The translations under genes were made by a program, and so were the position numbers. Under the pieces are notes generated by a model. The model was not told the origin of the DNA and made no database searches. It was given only the letters and a program-made list of their open reading frames with translations. DNA of 64,000 nt from GJ-E10 sp035625725 (lineage in GTDB: Bacteria; Pseudomonadota; Gammaproteobacteria; Burkholderiales; Burkholderiaceae_F), in NCBI GenBank assembly GCA_035625725.1, contig DASPPB010000058.1, forward strand, positions 34,739-98,738, read 5' to 3'. Every line of letters starts with the position of its first letter. Within the stretch, counting starts at the first letter, position 1. Below, in pieces: positions 18,053 to 26,618 of the stretch.

Positions 18053-21000
18053 ATGCCTGAAACCTCCGCCCGGCAGGGAATTTTTTCGCGATCGACGTGG
18101 GGCGACGCGTGGCCCTACGTTGCGCTGATCGGATGCTTTCTGGCGGTGAGCGTCGGGAGCATGGAAGTGCTTTCGGGGGTTCGCGCTTACGTGGAAGGCG
18201 AAGGGCGGTATTCGAAGGCCCAGAAGGAAGCCGTGGTTCTGCTGTCGCGTTACGGACGCACCTACGACGATCGGGATTACCGCCGCTTTCAGGGGGCAAT
18301 CGCGATACCGCTGGGTGATCGGTCCGCGCGCCTGGCGCTCTCCCAGGAAGAGCCGGACGTACAGGCCGCGCGGGAGGGACTGCTTGCGGGTCTGTGCGAC
18401 CCGGCCGATCTGGGCCGGGTCATTTTTCTGTTTCGGTGGGGCCGCTGGTTCGGTCCGATGCAGCACGCCGTCGATCTTTGGACGCGCGGCGATGAGTACG
18501 TCGTTCAAATCGAGCAGCTCGGCCGTCAAGTGCATGAGGAAATCTCGGCGCATCGTGGCTGGTCGGAAGGCGCACAGGCGCTCGCGGCGCGGCTGCAAGC
18601 CATCGACGAGGCCGTCACCCCTTTGGAGGACGAATTCTCGGCGACCCTTGGCGAAGGCGCACGCGAAGTGCAAAACACGCTTTCGCTGGTTCTGGCGGGA
18701 ACGGCCGCGGGTCTGGCCGCGTTGGCCCTTCTGGTCTACCGGAACCACCGGGCCGAACGTGCACGCTACGAGTCGACGCTGCGCACCAGCGAAGCGCGCT
18801 ACCGGTCCGTCTTCGAGAGCAGTATCGACTCCATCGTCATTTCCTCGCCAACGGGCGGGATTCTTGAGGCAAATCCTGCGGCGTCGCGGCTGTTCGGACA
18901 CCCTTCGGGCGAGCTCGCCGCACTCGGGATAGGCACGCTCATCGAAGAAAACTCACAGAACGCAAAAAGAGCCTTCTTCGGTGGGCTCGAATCCGGTCAC
19001 TTTCAAGGAACGCTGGAATTTCGGAAAAAAGACGGAACGCGCTTTCTCGGCGAGGTCTCGTCGGCGAATTTCACGGATCTGCATGGCGAGCACCGCAGCA
19101 GCGTTGTCGTGCGCGACGTCACCGAGAAGAACCGACTGTTGCAGGAGCTGATCCGCAGCGAGCAGCGCATGGATCTCGCCCTCGAGGGCGCAAATCTCGG
19201 CATGTGGGACTTCGATATCCCCACCGGCAGGTTCACGGGCAACGCCCGCCTGACCGGCATGCTCGGCTTCGCGCCCGGCGAGATCGAGGTCGATGCCCAC
19301 ACCTTTGAGTCGCTGTTGCACCCGGATGACGCAGCCAAGATGGCGGCCGCGTTCTACGGGCACCTCAAAGGGGAGATCGCCCAGTACGAGGTCGAATACC
19401 GCTTGCGCCACAAGGACGGCCACTGGGTCTGGATCGTCTCGCGCGGCAAGGTCGTCCAACGAGACGAAACCGGTCGCGCCCTGCGGGTCGTGGGTACCAA
19501 CAAGGACATCACGACGGCCAAATTCGCCGAGGAAAATGAGAAACGCCTCAGCCGCGCGTTTCGCCTGTTGAGTCAGTGCGATTCGGTTTTGGTGCACGCG
19601 GAGCAACAAGACGAACTGCTCGCGCAAATCTGCAGGCTCACCGTCGAGATCGGCGGCCATCTCATGGCCTGGGTCGGGTCGACTCCGGGCGGTCGCCGCG
19701 GCCCCGTCCTTGCCTTGGCGCAGGCGGGCCACGAGCAAGGGTATTTGCAGCTTGCCGGCGTCCTGGGCCAGTGCGCGGAGGACTGCGCGGAACCGGTAGC
19801 GGCCGCAATTCGCACGAGCTCTACGGTCGTGGAGCAGGACATCGACGCGGGTGCCGACGCCGCGCCGTGGCGCACCGCCGCACGCTCGCGCGGTTACCGT
19901 TCGTGCGTTGCGCTTCCGCTCCTGGTGCGGGGGGACGTTTTCGGCGCATTTGCCATTTACTCGAGCGAGCCGCGCGCATTTCACCAGCACGAAGTGGAAC
20001 TGTTCGAGCAGTTGGCCGCTGACCTCGCATACGGCATCCAGACTTTGCGCTCGCGCCAGGAGCATCGCGAAGCACAAATCGTCCTCAAGCGCGAAAGCGA
20101 GAAAAACCAGGCGCTGCTGCGCAACGCGAGCGACGGCATCCACATTCTGGATGCGGACGGTTATCTCCTGGAGGCGAGCGACTCGTTTTGCAGCATGCTG
20201 GGCCAATCACGCGAGGCGATGATCGGGACGCATGTCTCGCAATGGGACGCCGAATTGTCCCGGGCGGAAATTTCGGAAATTCTCCGGCTCCAGTTTTCGC
20301 GCCGCAGCCGAAACCAGTTCGAAACGCGGCACCGGCGCAGCAACGGCGAGACATTTGATGTCGAGGTGAGCAGCATTTCGATCGAACTCGACGGCGGAGC
20401 GGTGCTTTTCAACTCTTCGCGCGATATCACGGAGCGCAAACGGACCCAGGAGTCGCTGCGCGAAAGCGAGGAACGGCTCCGCGCCGTCATCGAGCAGTCT
20501 CCGATCGGCCTGGCGTTTGCGCGCGACGGGCTTCTCGTCGACGCCAACGCGGTCTACCTGCGGATGTTTGGCTATGACAATGCCGCGCAGGTGCGCGGCC
20601 GCCCGCTCCTCGAACAGATCGCCTACCCGTACACCTCGCAAATCGAGGAGCACAACCCGCTGGGACCGGGAACGGAGACGGTTGAGGGAGCATTCGAAAC
20701 CGTGGGCTTACGCAAGGACGGATCGGAGTTTCCGGCCTACGTCTCGGCCAAGCGTCTCGACCTGAAAGACGGGCCCTGGACGATCGTCTTCCTGATCGAC
20801 ATAACGCGCCAGAAGATGTCGGAGGAGGAGATCCGACGCCTGGCGTTTTTCGACCACCTCACCGAGTTGCCCAATCGGCGGCTTTTGAACGATCGACTGC
20901 AGCAGGCGCTGCTCTCGAGCGAACGCACGGGACGTCGAGGCGCTTTGTTGTTCATCGACCTGGACGATTTCAAGTCGCTCAACGATACCCTCGGTCACGC

Positions 21001-22150
21001 GGCCGGCGATGCGCTGCTGCAGGAGGTTGCCCGACGGCTGAAGTCCTGTCTGCGCGAACGTGACTCGATCGCACGCATGGGCGGCGATGAGTTCGTCGTG
21101 GTTTTGGAGGATCTGAGCGAGGAGGTCGCGGTGGCTGCCCAGCAGACCGAGGCGATTTGCGAGAAGCTGCTCACCGTCCTTGACCGCCGCTACGAGCTGT
21201 TTTCCGACGAGTATCAGTGCACCGCAAGCATAGGTGCCACTTTGTTCTTCGGACGGGAGCAGCCCGACGTCGACCTGATCAAACAAGCCGACATCGCGAT
21301 GTACGAGGCGAAACGGGCGGGACGCAAAAACCTCCGCTTCTTTGACCCCAAGATGCAAGAGGCGGTCAACGTGCAAACTGCGCTGGCTGCGGAGCTGCGT
21401 CGGGCTGTGGAACGGCGCGAATTCGCGCTGCACTTCCAGGTCCAGGTCGACAGCCGCAACCGGCCGATCGGTGCAGAAGCCCTAATCCGCTGGATCCACC
21501 CCGTGCGAGGATGCGTGCCGCCGGGGCAATTCATCGACGTGGCCGAAAGCACCGATCTGATCGTTCCGATCGGGCAGTGGGTTCTGGAGACGGCTTGCGT
21601 GCAACTGCGCTCCTGGGCGAAGACAGCCGAAACGCGCAATCTCTCGCTTTGCGTGAATGTGAGTGCGAAACAGTTTCACCGCGCGGAATTCGTCGATGCG
21701 GTCCGCGGACTCGTGCGCCGTTACGGGGTCAATCCGAAACGGTTGGTGCTGGAATTGACGGAAAGCTCACTCTTGCGCGACACCGAGGAAACCATCGCGA
21801 CCATGAATGCCTTGCGCGAAATCGGCGTGCAGTTCTCGCTCGATGATTTCGGCACCGGCTACTCTTCCTTGCAGTACCTCAAGCGACTTCCGCTCCATCA
21901 GCTCAAGATCGACCGGTCCTTCGTGCGCGACATTGCCATCGATAGCAGCGATCTGTCGATCGTTCAGACCATCATCGCAATGGCACGGAGTCTGAATTTG
22001 GAAGTGATCGCCGAAGGTGTTGAAACCCAGGAGCAGCGCAGGTTGCTTTTGGGCATGGGTTGCAGGGAATTCCAGGGTTTCTTGTTCGGCAAACCGGTAC
22101 CCATCGATCGGTTTGAAGCAGCGCTCAAGTCGATCGCCCTGATCACATAA
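18053..22150 (+). CDS. Membrane multi-sensor c-di-GMP protein (PAS-PAS-GAF-PAS-PAS-GGDEF-EAL)
   Basis: About 1365 residues. A first membrane span at about residue 20, a periplasmic sensor to about 205, and a second span (LSLVLAGTAAGLAALALLVY) precede the cytoplasmic part. PAS1 is about 245-358, PAS2 about 372-490, a GAF-like domain about 495-680, PAS3 about 684-800, PAS4 about 807-925, GGDEF about 927-1090 and EAL about 1105-1350. RMGGDEFVVVLEDL near residue 1008 and EALIRW near 1142 are intact, as is LDDFGTGYSSLQYLKRLP, so both diguanylate cyclase and phosphodiesterase activity look possible. The ATG at 18053 is the best start, though its ribosome site is weak. It ends in a convergent gap with prpE. 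Confidence 0.93.
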   Translation: MPETSARQGIFSRSTWGDAWPYVALIGCFLAVSVGSMEVLSGVRAYVEGEGRYSKAQKEAVVLLSRYGRTYDDRDYRRFQGAIAIPLGDRSARLALSQEEPDVQAAREGLLAGLCDPADLGRVIFLFRWGRWFGPMQHAVDLWTRGDEYVVQIEQLGRQVHEEISAHRGWSEGAQALAARLQAIDEAVTPLEDEFSATLGEGAREVQNTLSLVLAGTAAGLAALALLVYRNHRAERARYESTLRTSEARYRSVFESSIDSIVISSPTGGILEANPAASRLFGHPSGELAALGIGTLIEENSQNAKRAFFGGLESGHFQGTLEFRKKDGTRFLGEVSSANFTDLHGEHRSSVVVRDVTEKNRLLQELIRSEQRMDLALEGANLGMWDFDIPTGRFTGNARLTGMLGFAPGEIEVDAHTFESLLHPDDAAKMAAAFYGHLKGEIAQYEVEYRLRHKDGHWVWIVSRGKVVQRDETGRALRVVGTNKDITTAKFAEENEKRLSRAFRLLSQCDSVLVHAEQQDELLAQICRLTVEIGGHLMAWVGSTPGGRRGPVLALAQAGHEQGYLQLAGVLGQCAEDCAEPVAAAIRTSSTVVEQDIDAGADAAPWRTAARSRGYRSCVALPLLVRGDVFGAFAIYSSEPRAFHQHEVELFEQLAADLAYGIQTLRSRQEHREAQIVLKRESEKNQALLRNASDGIHILDADGYLLEASDSFCSMLGQSREAMIGTHVSQWDAELSRAEISEILRLQFSRRSRNQFETRHRRSNGETFDVEVSSISIELDGGAVLFNSSRDITERKRTQESLRESEERLRAVIEQSPIGLAFARDGLLVDANAVYLRMFGYDNAAQVRGRPLLEQIAYPYTSQIEEHNPLGPGTETVEGAFETVGLRKDGSEFPAYVSAKRLDLKDGPWTIVFLIDITRQKMSEEEIRRLAFFDHLTELPNRRLLNDRLQQALLSSERTGRRGALLFIDLDDFKSLNDTLGHAAGDALLQEVARRLKSCLRERDSIARMGGDEFVVVLEDLSEEVAVAAQQTEAICEKLLTVLDRRYELFSDEYQCTASIGATLFFGREQPDVDLIKQADIAMYEAKRAGRKNLRFFDPKMQEAVNVQTALAAELRRAVERREFALHFQVQVDSRNRPIGAEALIRWIHPVRGCVPPGQFIDVAESTDLIVPIGQWVLETACVQLRSWAKTAETRNLSLCVNVSAKQFHRAEFVDAVRGLVRRYGVNPKRLVLELTESSLLRDTEETIATMNALREIGVQFSLDDFGTGYSSLQYLKRLPLHQLKIDRSFVRDIAIDSSDLSIVQTIIAMARSLNLEVIAEGVETQEQRRLLLGMGCREFQGFLFGKPVPIDRFEAALKSIALIT

Positions 22151-22263
22151 GCCGGGGTCTGTACCGCTTCGTCTGGCCATCGGCCGGCAGACGGCGCGCG
22201 TCTCCAGATTTCGCGCGGCGCATCGAGGTCTGCGCGCGATCGGTTGCCGGCGCCCAAAGGCTC

Positions 22264-24162
22264 CTAGGTCTTGTCCGACAAGGCCTGGCGGATCTGCTCC
22301 AAAGCGGCGGGGTCCTCGATCGTCGTCAAATCACCCGCGTCCCGTCCTTCACAGATGGCCTGGATCGTGCGTCGCAAGAGCTTGCCCGAGCGCGTCTTGG
22401 GCAGCACGCCCACGAAATGCACGCGCGCGGGCCGCGCCACGGCTCCGAGCTGCGAATCGACGACCTTGAGAATTTCGTTTTCCATCGCGGCGCGCTGCGC
22501 CGCATTGGCAACCGCCGCCGGGTCGCGGGCTACGGCAAAGGCAACAGCCACCTGACCCTTGAGCGCATCGGCGATTCCCACGACTGCGACTTCGGCCACA
22601 CCCGGGTACGAGCTGATCGACTCCTCGATCTCCCGGGTGCCCAGGCGGTGGCCTGCGACATTGATGACGTCGTCGGTGCGACCCAGTATGAAGAAATACC
22701 CGTCGTCGTCGCGAATCCCCCAATCGAACGTCGAATACACGTTTTGACCGGGCACGCTGCGCCAATAGGTGTTGACGAAGCGTTCGTCATCCCCCCAGAT
22801 CGTGCTCATGCATCCCGGCGGCAGCGGCCCCTTGATCGCGACCACCCCCTTGGTGTTGTTGCCGACCTCCTTGCCGCTCACCTCGTCGTAGAGCCGCACG
22901 TCGTAGCCATAGCAGGCCACGCCCGGGCTGCCGAACTTGGGCGGCAGCGCTTCAATTCCGCGGGGCGTCGCAAGAATGGGCCATCCGGTCTCGGTCTGCC
23001 AGTAATTGTCGACGACGGGCCGCCCGAGGCCTTCAGCGATCCAGCGCGCGGTGGGTTCGTCGAGCGGCTCGCCCGCAAGAAACAGGGTTTTGAGCGAAGA
23101 CAGGTCGTGCCGGCGCAGGAGCGCCGGATCCTGTTTTTTCAGGACGCGGATCGCCGTGGGCGCCGAAAACATGACATTGACCCGGTACTGTTCGACGATG
23201 CGCCACCATACCGCCCCGTCGGGGCGAATCGGCGTGCCCTCGTAGACCACGGTGGCCATTCCCGCCAGTAGCGGTCCGTAGACGATGTAGCTGTGGCCCA
23301 CCACCCAGCCGATGTCGCTAGTGGAGAAGTACGTCTCTCCGGGCATGCCCGCAAAAATGTGCTTCATCGACGCGGCCAGCGCCACGGCGTAACCCCCCGT
23401 GTCACGCTGCACGCCTTTGGGCCGGCCGGTGGTCCCGGAGGTGTACAGGATGTACGAGGGCTCGTTGGATTCGAGCCAGACGCACTCGACCTGTGCGTCC
23501 CAGTGCTTGCGCAGTTGGGCCGCGCCATCCAGATCCCGGCCCGACGTCATGGGCATCGGCGCGAGGCCCCGGTCGAACAGAAGCACGTGCTCGGGTGGGT
23601 TCTTCGCCAGCGAAATTGCCTGGTCAAGCAAACCCTTGTAGGCGACAGTTTTGCCGGCTCGGGAGCCCGCGTCAGCCGAAATGATGATTCGGGGCCGCGC
23701 ATCATCGATTCGCGTGGCCAAACTGTGGGACGCAAAGCCTCCGAACACCACGGAATGAATTGCCCCTATGCGCACGCAACCCAGCATCGCGAATACGGCC
23801 TCGGGGATCATCGGCATGTAGATGAGCACCCGATCACCGCGCTGGGTGCCCAGTGCCCGCAAGAGCGCGGCGAATCGGTTCACTTGCCGGTGCAGCTCCG
23901 CGAAGGTGTAAGTCTTTTCTTCGTTGGTCTCGGTCGAAACGTAGATCAATGCCGGCTGATTGGCCCGCGCAGCCAGATGCCGGTCGACCGCGTTATGGCA
24001 CAAATTGGTGCTCGCACCCGGAAACCAACTTGCAAACGGCGGGCGCGAGGCGTCGAGCACGCGCTGCACCGGTTGGCGCCAATCGATCAGCCCGGCTTGC
24101 TCGCCCCAGAAGACCTCGGGCTGGCGCAGCGAACGGGCGTGGAATTCCTGGTAGGCGTTCAT
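22264..24162 (-). CDS. prpE: Propionyl-CoA synthetase PrpE
   Basis: ATP-dependent acyl-CoA synthetase that activates propionate. 632 residues, the PrpE length. The N-terminal ACAS segment (YQEFHARSLRQPEVFW), the P-loop-like TSGTTGRPKG at 241-250, YWQTETGWPI in the middle, and the C-terminal acylation Lys at about 594 (TRSGKLLRRTI) are intact. The PrpE-type RDTGGYAVAL follows the ATP loop, which favours PrpE over acetyl-CoA synthetase. Its ATG overlaps the stop of the upstream degenerate REC-GGDEF gene by four bases. The methylcitrate genes prpBCD are not nearby, so propionyl-CoA may come from or go to another route here. Confidence 0.93.
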   Translation of the reverse strand: MNAYQEFHARSLRQPEVFWGEQAGLIDWRQPVQRVLDASRPPFASWFPGASTNLCHNAVDRHLAARANQPALIYVSTETNEEKTYTFAELHRQVNRFAALLRALGTQRGDRVLIYMPMIPEAVFAMLGCVRIGAIHSVVFGGFASHSLATRIDDARPRIIISADAGSRAGKTVAYKGLLDQAISLAKNPPEHVLLFDRGLAPMPMTSGRDLDGAAQLRKHWDAQVECVWLESNEPSYILYTSGTTGRPKGVQRDTGGYAVALAASMKHIFAGMPGETYFSTSDIGWVVGHSYIVYGPLLAGMATVVYEGTPIRPDGAVWWRIVEQYRVNVMFSAPTAIRVLKKQDPALLRRHDLSSLKTLFLAGEPLDEPTARWIAEGLGRPVVDNYWQTETGWPILATPRGIEALPPKFGSPGVACYGYDVRLYDEVSGKEVGNNTKGVVAIKGPLPPGCMSTIWGDDERFVNTYWRSVPGQNVYSTFDWGIRDDDGYFFILGRTDDVINVAGHRLGTREIEESISSYPGVAEVAVVGIADALKGQVAVAFAVARDPAAVANAAQRAAMENEILKVVDSQLGAVARPARVHFVGVLPKTRSGKLLRRTIQAICEGRDAGDLTTIEDPAALEQIRQALSDKT

Positions 24163-25364
24163 GATTCCTTCTCTGAGCCGGTAGCGCGCTTGCTGCTGGG
24201 CTGGTTTTGCTGTTGGCGGATCAAGCGAAGCAGCGGATTGAGTTGCTCGAGCAGCCGCGGGATATGCGATATGACCTCCGCCGAGCGGCCCGATGCGATC
24301 AGCACCAAGGCGAGACTGACATCCATCGAGCCGCTTTCGGCGTTCGGATCAAAGCCCCCGGCTTTGGCTGCTTCGGAGGCTCCGAGCATGATGCGCCGCG
24401 AACGCGTGCTTTGGGCCATCTGGGCGCGCCGCTGCGCCTGAGCTCGCAGCTCACCGGCGCTGCGGCGCAACTCTTCCGATAGGGTCGCCACCCCGATGCA
24501 GGTCCAGACCTCCACGCCAGGGCCGGCGGCATCGACGTTTTCCAGGACCTTGCGCAGGCGCGCGGCAAACCGCAGCATGTCCGTCATCCCGTTGTTTTGC
24601 GTAGCTACGCAAAACTCGGTCTTGTCCGACCGGGTCGCGAGGTCCTCCAGGCGCACCGAGGAACTCAACGCCCGCCCGACGTGCCGCATGCGCTGTTCAA
24701 TTTCGCCGTCCCAGGCCTCACTGCGGGGCATCTTGAGCTCGACGCGGATGCAGATCAGGGCGAGGTCCGAAAGCGCCCGGCGTGCATACGACAGCAGTTT
24801 GTCCACCTGCCGATCGAAGGCCGGTAGTGTGAGTAGCTCCGTCTCCGGATCCACCGTGCGCGCCGAATCGAGCTCGGCGCGGCTCTCGATGAGCGCCTCG
24901 CGCGTGGTGGCAAGGTCAACGAGCACCCGAAGACGCGAAAGCAACTCCCCGGCCGTAGTCGGGGAGAGCGGCTCGCTGATCAGCAGCGAGGTGGCTTCGA
25001 GCGCTTCGACCCGTGGGCTCTCGGCGGCGCTTGCCTGGTCGAGCAGCGCGATGGCAGGCATGTCACGGATGCGCTGGACTTTGGAGGCCCGCAGACGGCC
25101 GAGCAACTCCAATGCGCGTACCGCCGGTGCGGCCAGCTCAACGATCACGACACGCACCGACGAATCCAAGAGCACCGCCTGCCAAGCAGCTTCCGCGTCG
25201 GCGACCTCGCGCACGTCGAAATGTTTGCGCACGGCCTCTCCGGCAGCCCCACGGGAAATTCGACCCGCGTCGGCGAGCAGGATCCGGGGTTTGGCCGAAG
25301 CGGGGACGCTTGGCGCGGGCGCGGTTTGCGGCGCGCCTGGGGAATCCGGTCCTTTCTGGGTCAC
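24159..25364 (-). CDS. Degenerate receiver plus degenerate GGDEF protein
   Basis: About 401 residues. A Pro/Ala-rich leader is followed by a receiver-like fold (RILLADAGRISRGAAGEAVRKHF, then VRVVIVELAAP) in which the phosphoacceptor Asp appears to be Glu. After a linker, residues about 170-330 look like a GGDEF fold with the signature replaced by SDKTEF in LEDLATRSDKTEFCVAT, and a late CIGVATLSEE as in true GGDEF domains. It should not make c-di-GMP or accept phosphate normally. It is translationally coupled to prpE, so it may regulate or scaffold it, or the coupling may be accidental. The assignment rests on fold-like patterns and is moderate. Confidence 0.7.
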   Translation of the reverse strand: MTQKGPDSPGAPQTAPAPSVPASAKPRILLADAGRISRGAAGEAVRKHFDVREVADAEAAWQAVLLDSSVRVVIVELAAPAVRALELLGRLRASKVQRIRDMPAIALLDQASAAESPRVEALEATSLLISEPLSPTTAGELLSRLRVLVDLATTREALIESRAELDSARTVDPETELLTLPAFDRQVDKLLSYARRALSDLALICIRVELKMPRSEAWDGEIEQRMRHVGRALSSSVRLEDLATRSDKTEFCVATQNNGMTDMLRFAARLRKVLENVDAAGPGVEVWTCIGVATLSEELRRSAGELRAQAQRRAQMAQSTRSRRIMLGASEAAKAGGFDPNAESGSMDVSLALVLIASGRSAEVISHIPRLLEQLNPLLRLIRQQQNQPSSKRATGSEKES

Positions 25365-25441
25365 GTCGTTACCACCTTGTGGGTTGGCTGCTTGCCGTTG
25401 ATGGTCCAGATATCGGGCGCCAATACGCTGGGTTGCACCGA

Positions 25442-26515
25442 TCAGGGTCCGGGCGCCGAGACGGCAGCCGCGGCGATGCTTTGCCGGGCGCGGGCGACGG
25501 CCGCCAGGATCGCATTCGCGTGCGTGGCCACGGCCAACTCGCCTTCGCGGATGGAGGACTCGCGCGCCGCAAAATCGGTACTGCCGATTGCGTCGACGGC
25601 CGGCTCCAGCACAACGTCGGCCTCGCCCAGCTCGCTGCGCGCTATCGCCTGTCCCATGATCGTGAAGGACTGCAGGAGGATGTCGAAGGTGCCGGTGGTG
25701 CTCTGGTATGCCGGTTTTTTCGAGATGTCGACCGCGATCACGACATCGGCGCCCAGGCGTCGAGCGGTGCGCACCGGAACGGGGCTGACCAGGCCGCCGT
25801 CTACGTATTCGCGGCCCCCGATGGCCACGGGCTGAAAGACCCCCGGGACGCTGCTGGAGGCGCGCACTGCCATGCCGACATTGCCCCGCTCGAAGACCAT
25901 CATTTCGCCCGTGCGCAGGTCGGTGGCCACAATGGCGAGCTTGCGCGGCAGCTTTTCGATCGGTCGCTGCTCGACTTGCTCATTGACGAAGTCCTGCAAG
26001 GCTTGGCCTTTGAAGAGTCCGCGCGATGGCAAGGACCAGTCGGTGAGCGTCGATTCCTCGAACTGCATCGCCACGCGCTGCAAATGGGCGCCATCGTATC
26101 CGGAAGCGTACAGCGCGGCAACGAAGCTGCCCACACTGGTGCCCACGAGGATGTCGGGCACGATTCCCTGGGCTTCGAGCGCTTTGATCACGCCGACGTG
26201 GGCAAACCCGCGTGCGGCGCCGCCACCCAATGCCAAGGCGATCCTTACCGGCGGCGCGGGCGGCTGCGATGGCGCAGCCGGTGCCGGCGCGGACTCGGGC
26301 GCAGCCGCTGCCGGCAGCGCGTTTTGTTCCGCTGCGGGCGTCTGCGAGGGCGCAGCGACCGCCACGGGAAGCTCGGCGCTAACGGGCGCGGTCGCGGGCG
26401 TGGGGCCACCTGCGGCGCGCTCCGGAGCGAGCGTCTGGCAGGCGGCGAGGGCGCCGATTAGGCCGCAGAGCGCGAGGCGCGCGGCGCCTCTTGTAAGGGT
26501 CGTTAGCAAAACCAA
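25442..26515 (-). CDS. Patatin-like phospholipase lipoprotein (RssA-like)
   Basis: Serine lipase/acyl-hydrolase of the patatin family. 357 residues. The N-terminus has a lipobox ending in Cys26 (GALAAC), then a Pro/Ala-rich linker of about 60 residues that would let it reach away from the membrane. The oxyanion loop GGGAARG is at 97-103, the nucleophile Ser127 is in GTSVG, and the catalytic Asp is in YVDGGLVSPVPV. All are intact. It is 77 bases upstream of the degenerate REC-GGDEF gene on the same strand and may share its transcript. The substrate is unknown; phospholipid or lysophospholipid is likely for the family. Confidence 0.9.
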   Translation of the reverse strand: MVLLTTLTRGAARLALCGLIGALAACQTLAPERAAGGPTPATAPVSAELPVAVAAPSQTPAAEQNALPAAAAPESAPAPAAPSQPPAPPVRIALALGGGAARGFAHVGVIKALEAQGIVPDILVGTSVGSFVAALYASGYDGAHLQRVAMQFEESTLTDWSLPSRGLFKGQALQDFVNEQVEQRPIEKLPRKLAIVATDLRTGEMMVFERGNVGMAVRASSSVPGVFQPVAIGGREYVDGGLVSPVPVRTARRLGADVVIAVDISKKPAYQSTTGTFDILLQSFTIMGQAIARSELGEADVVLEPAVDAIGSTDFAARESSIREGELAVATHANAILAAVARARQSIAAAAVSAPGP

Positions 26516-26618
26516 GCCATCGAAAAGTGTGGTAACAAGCCAGCCGTGTCGGGATGGGGGATCTACTCAGGGCACAGCGGTGCCGCGCTGGATCTGGCGA
26601 AAGAAGGAGAAGCGGACT

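Noticed and set aside
17790..18299. 169-residue minus-strand open frame overlapping the GGDEF/EAL start
   Set aside because: Overlaps the N-terminus of a good gene, has no family likeness and a shadow-like composition.
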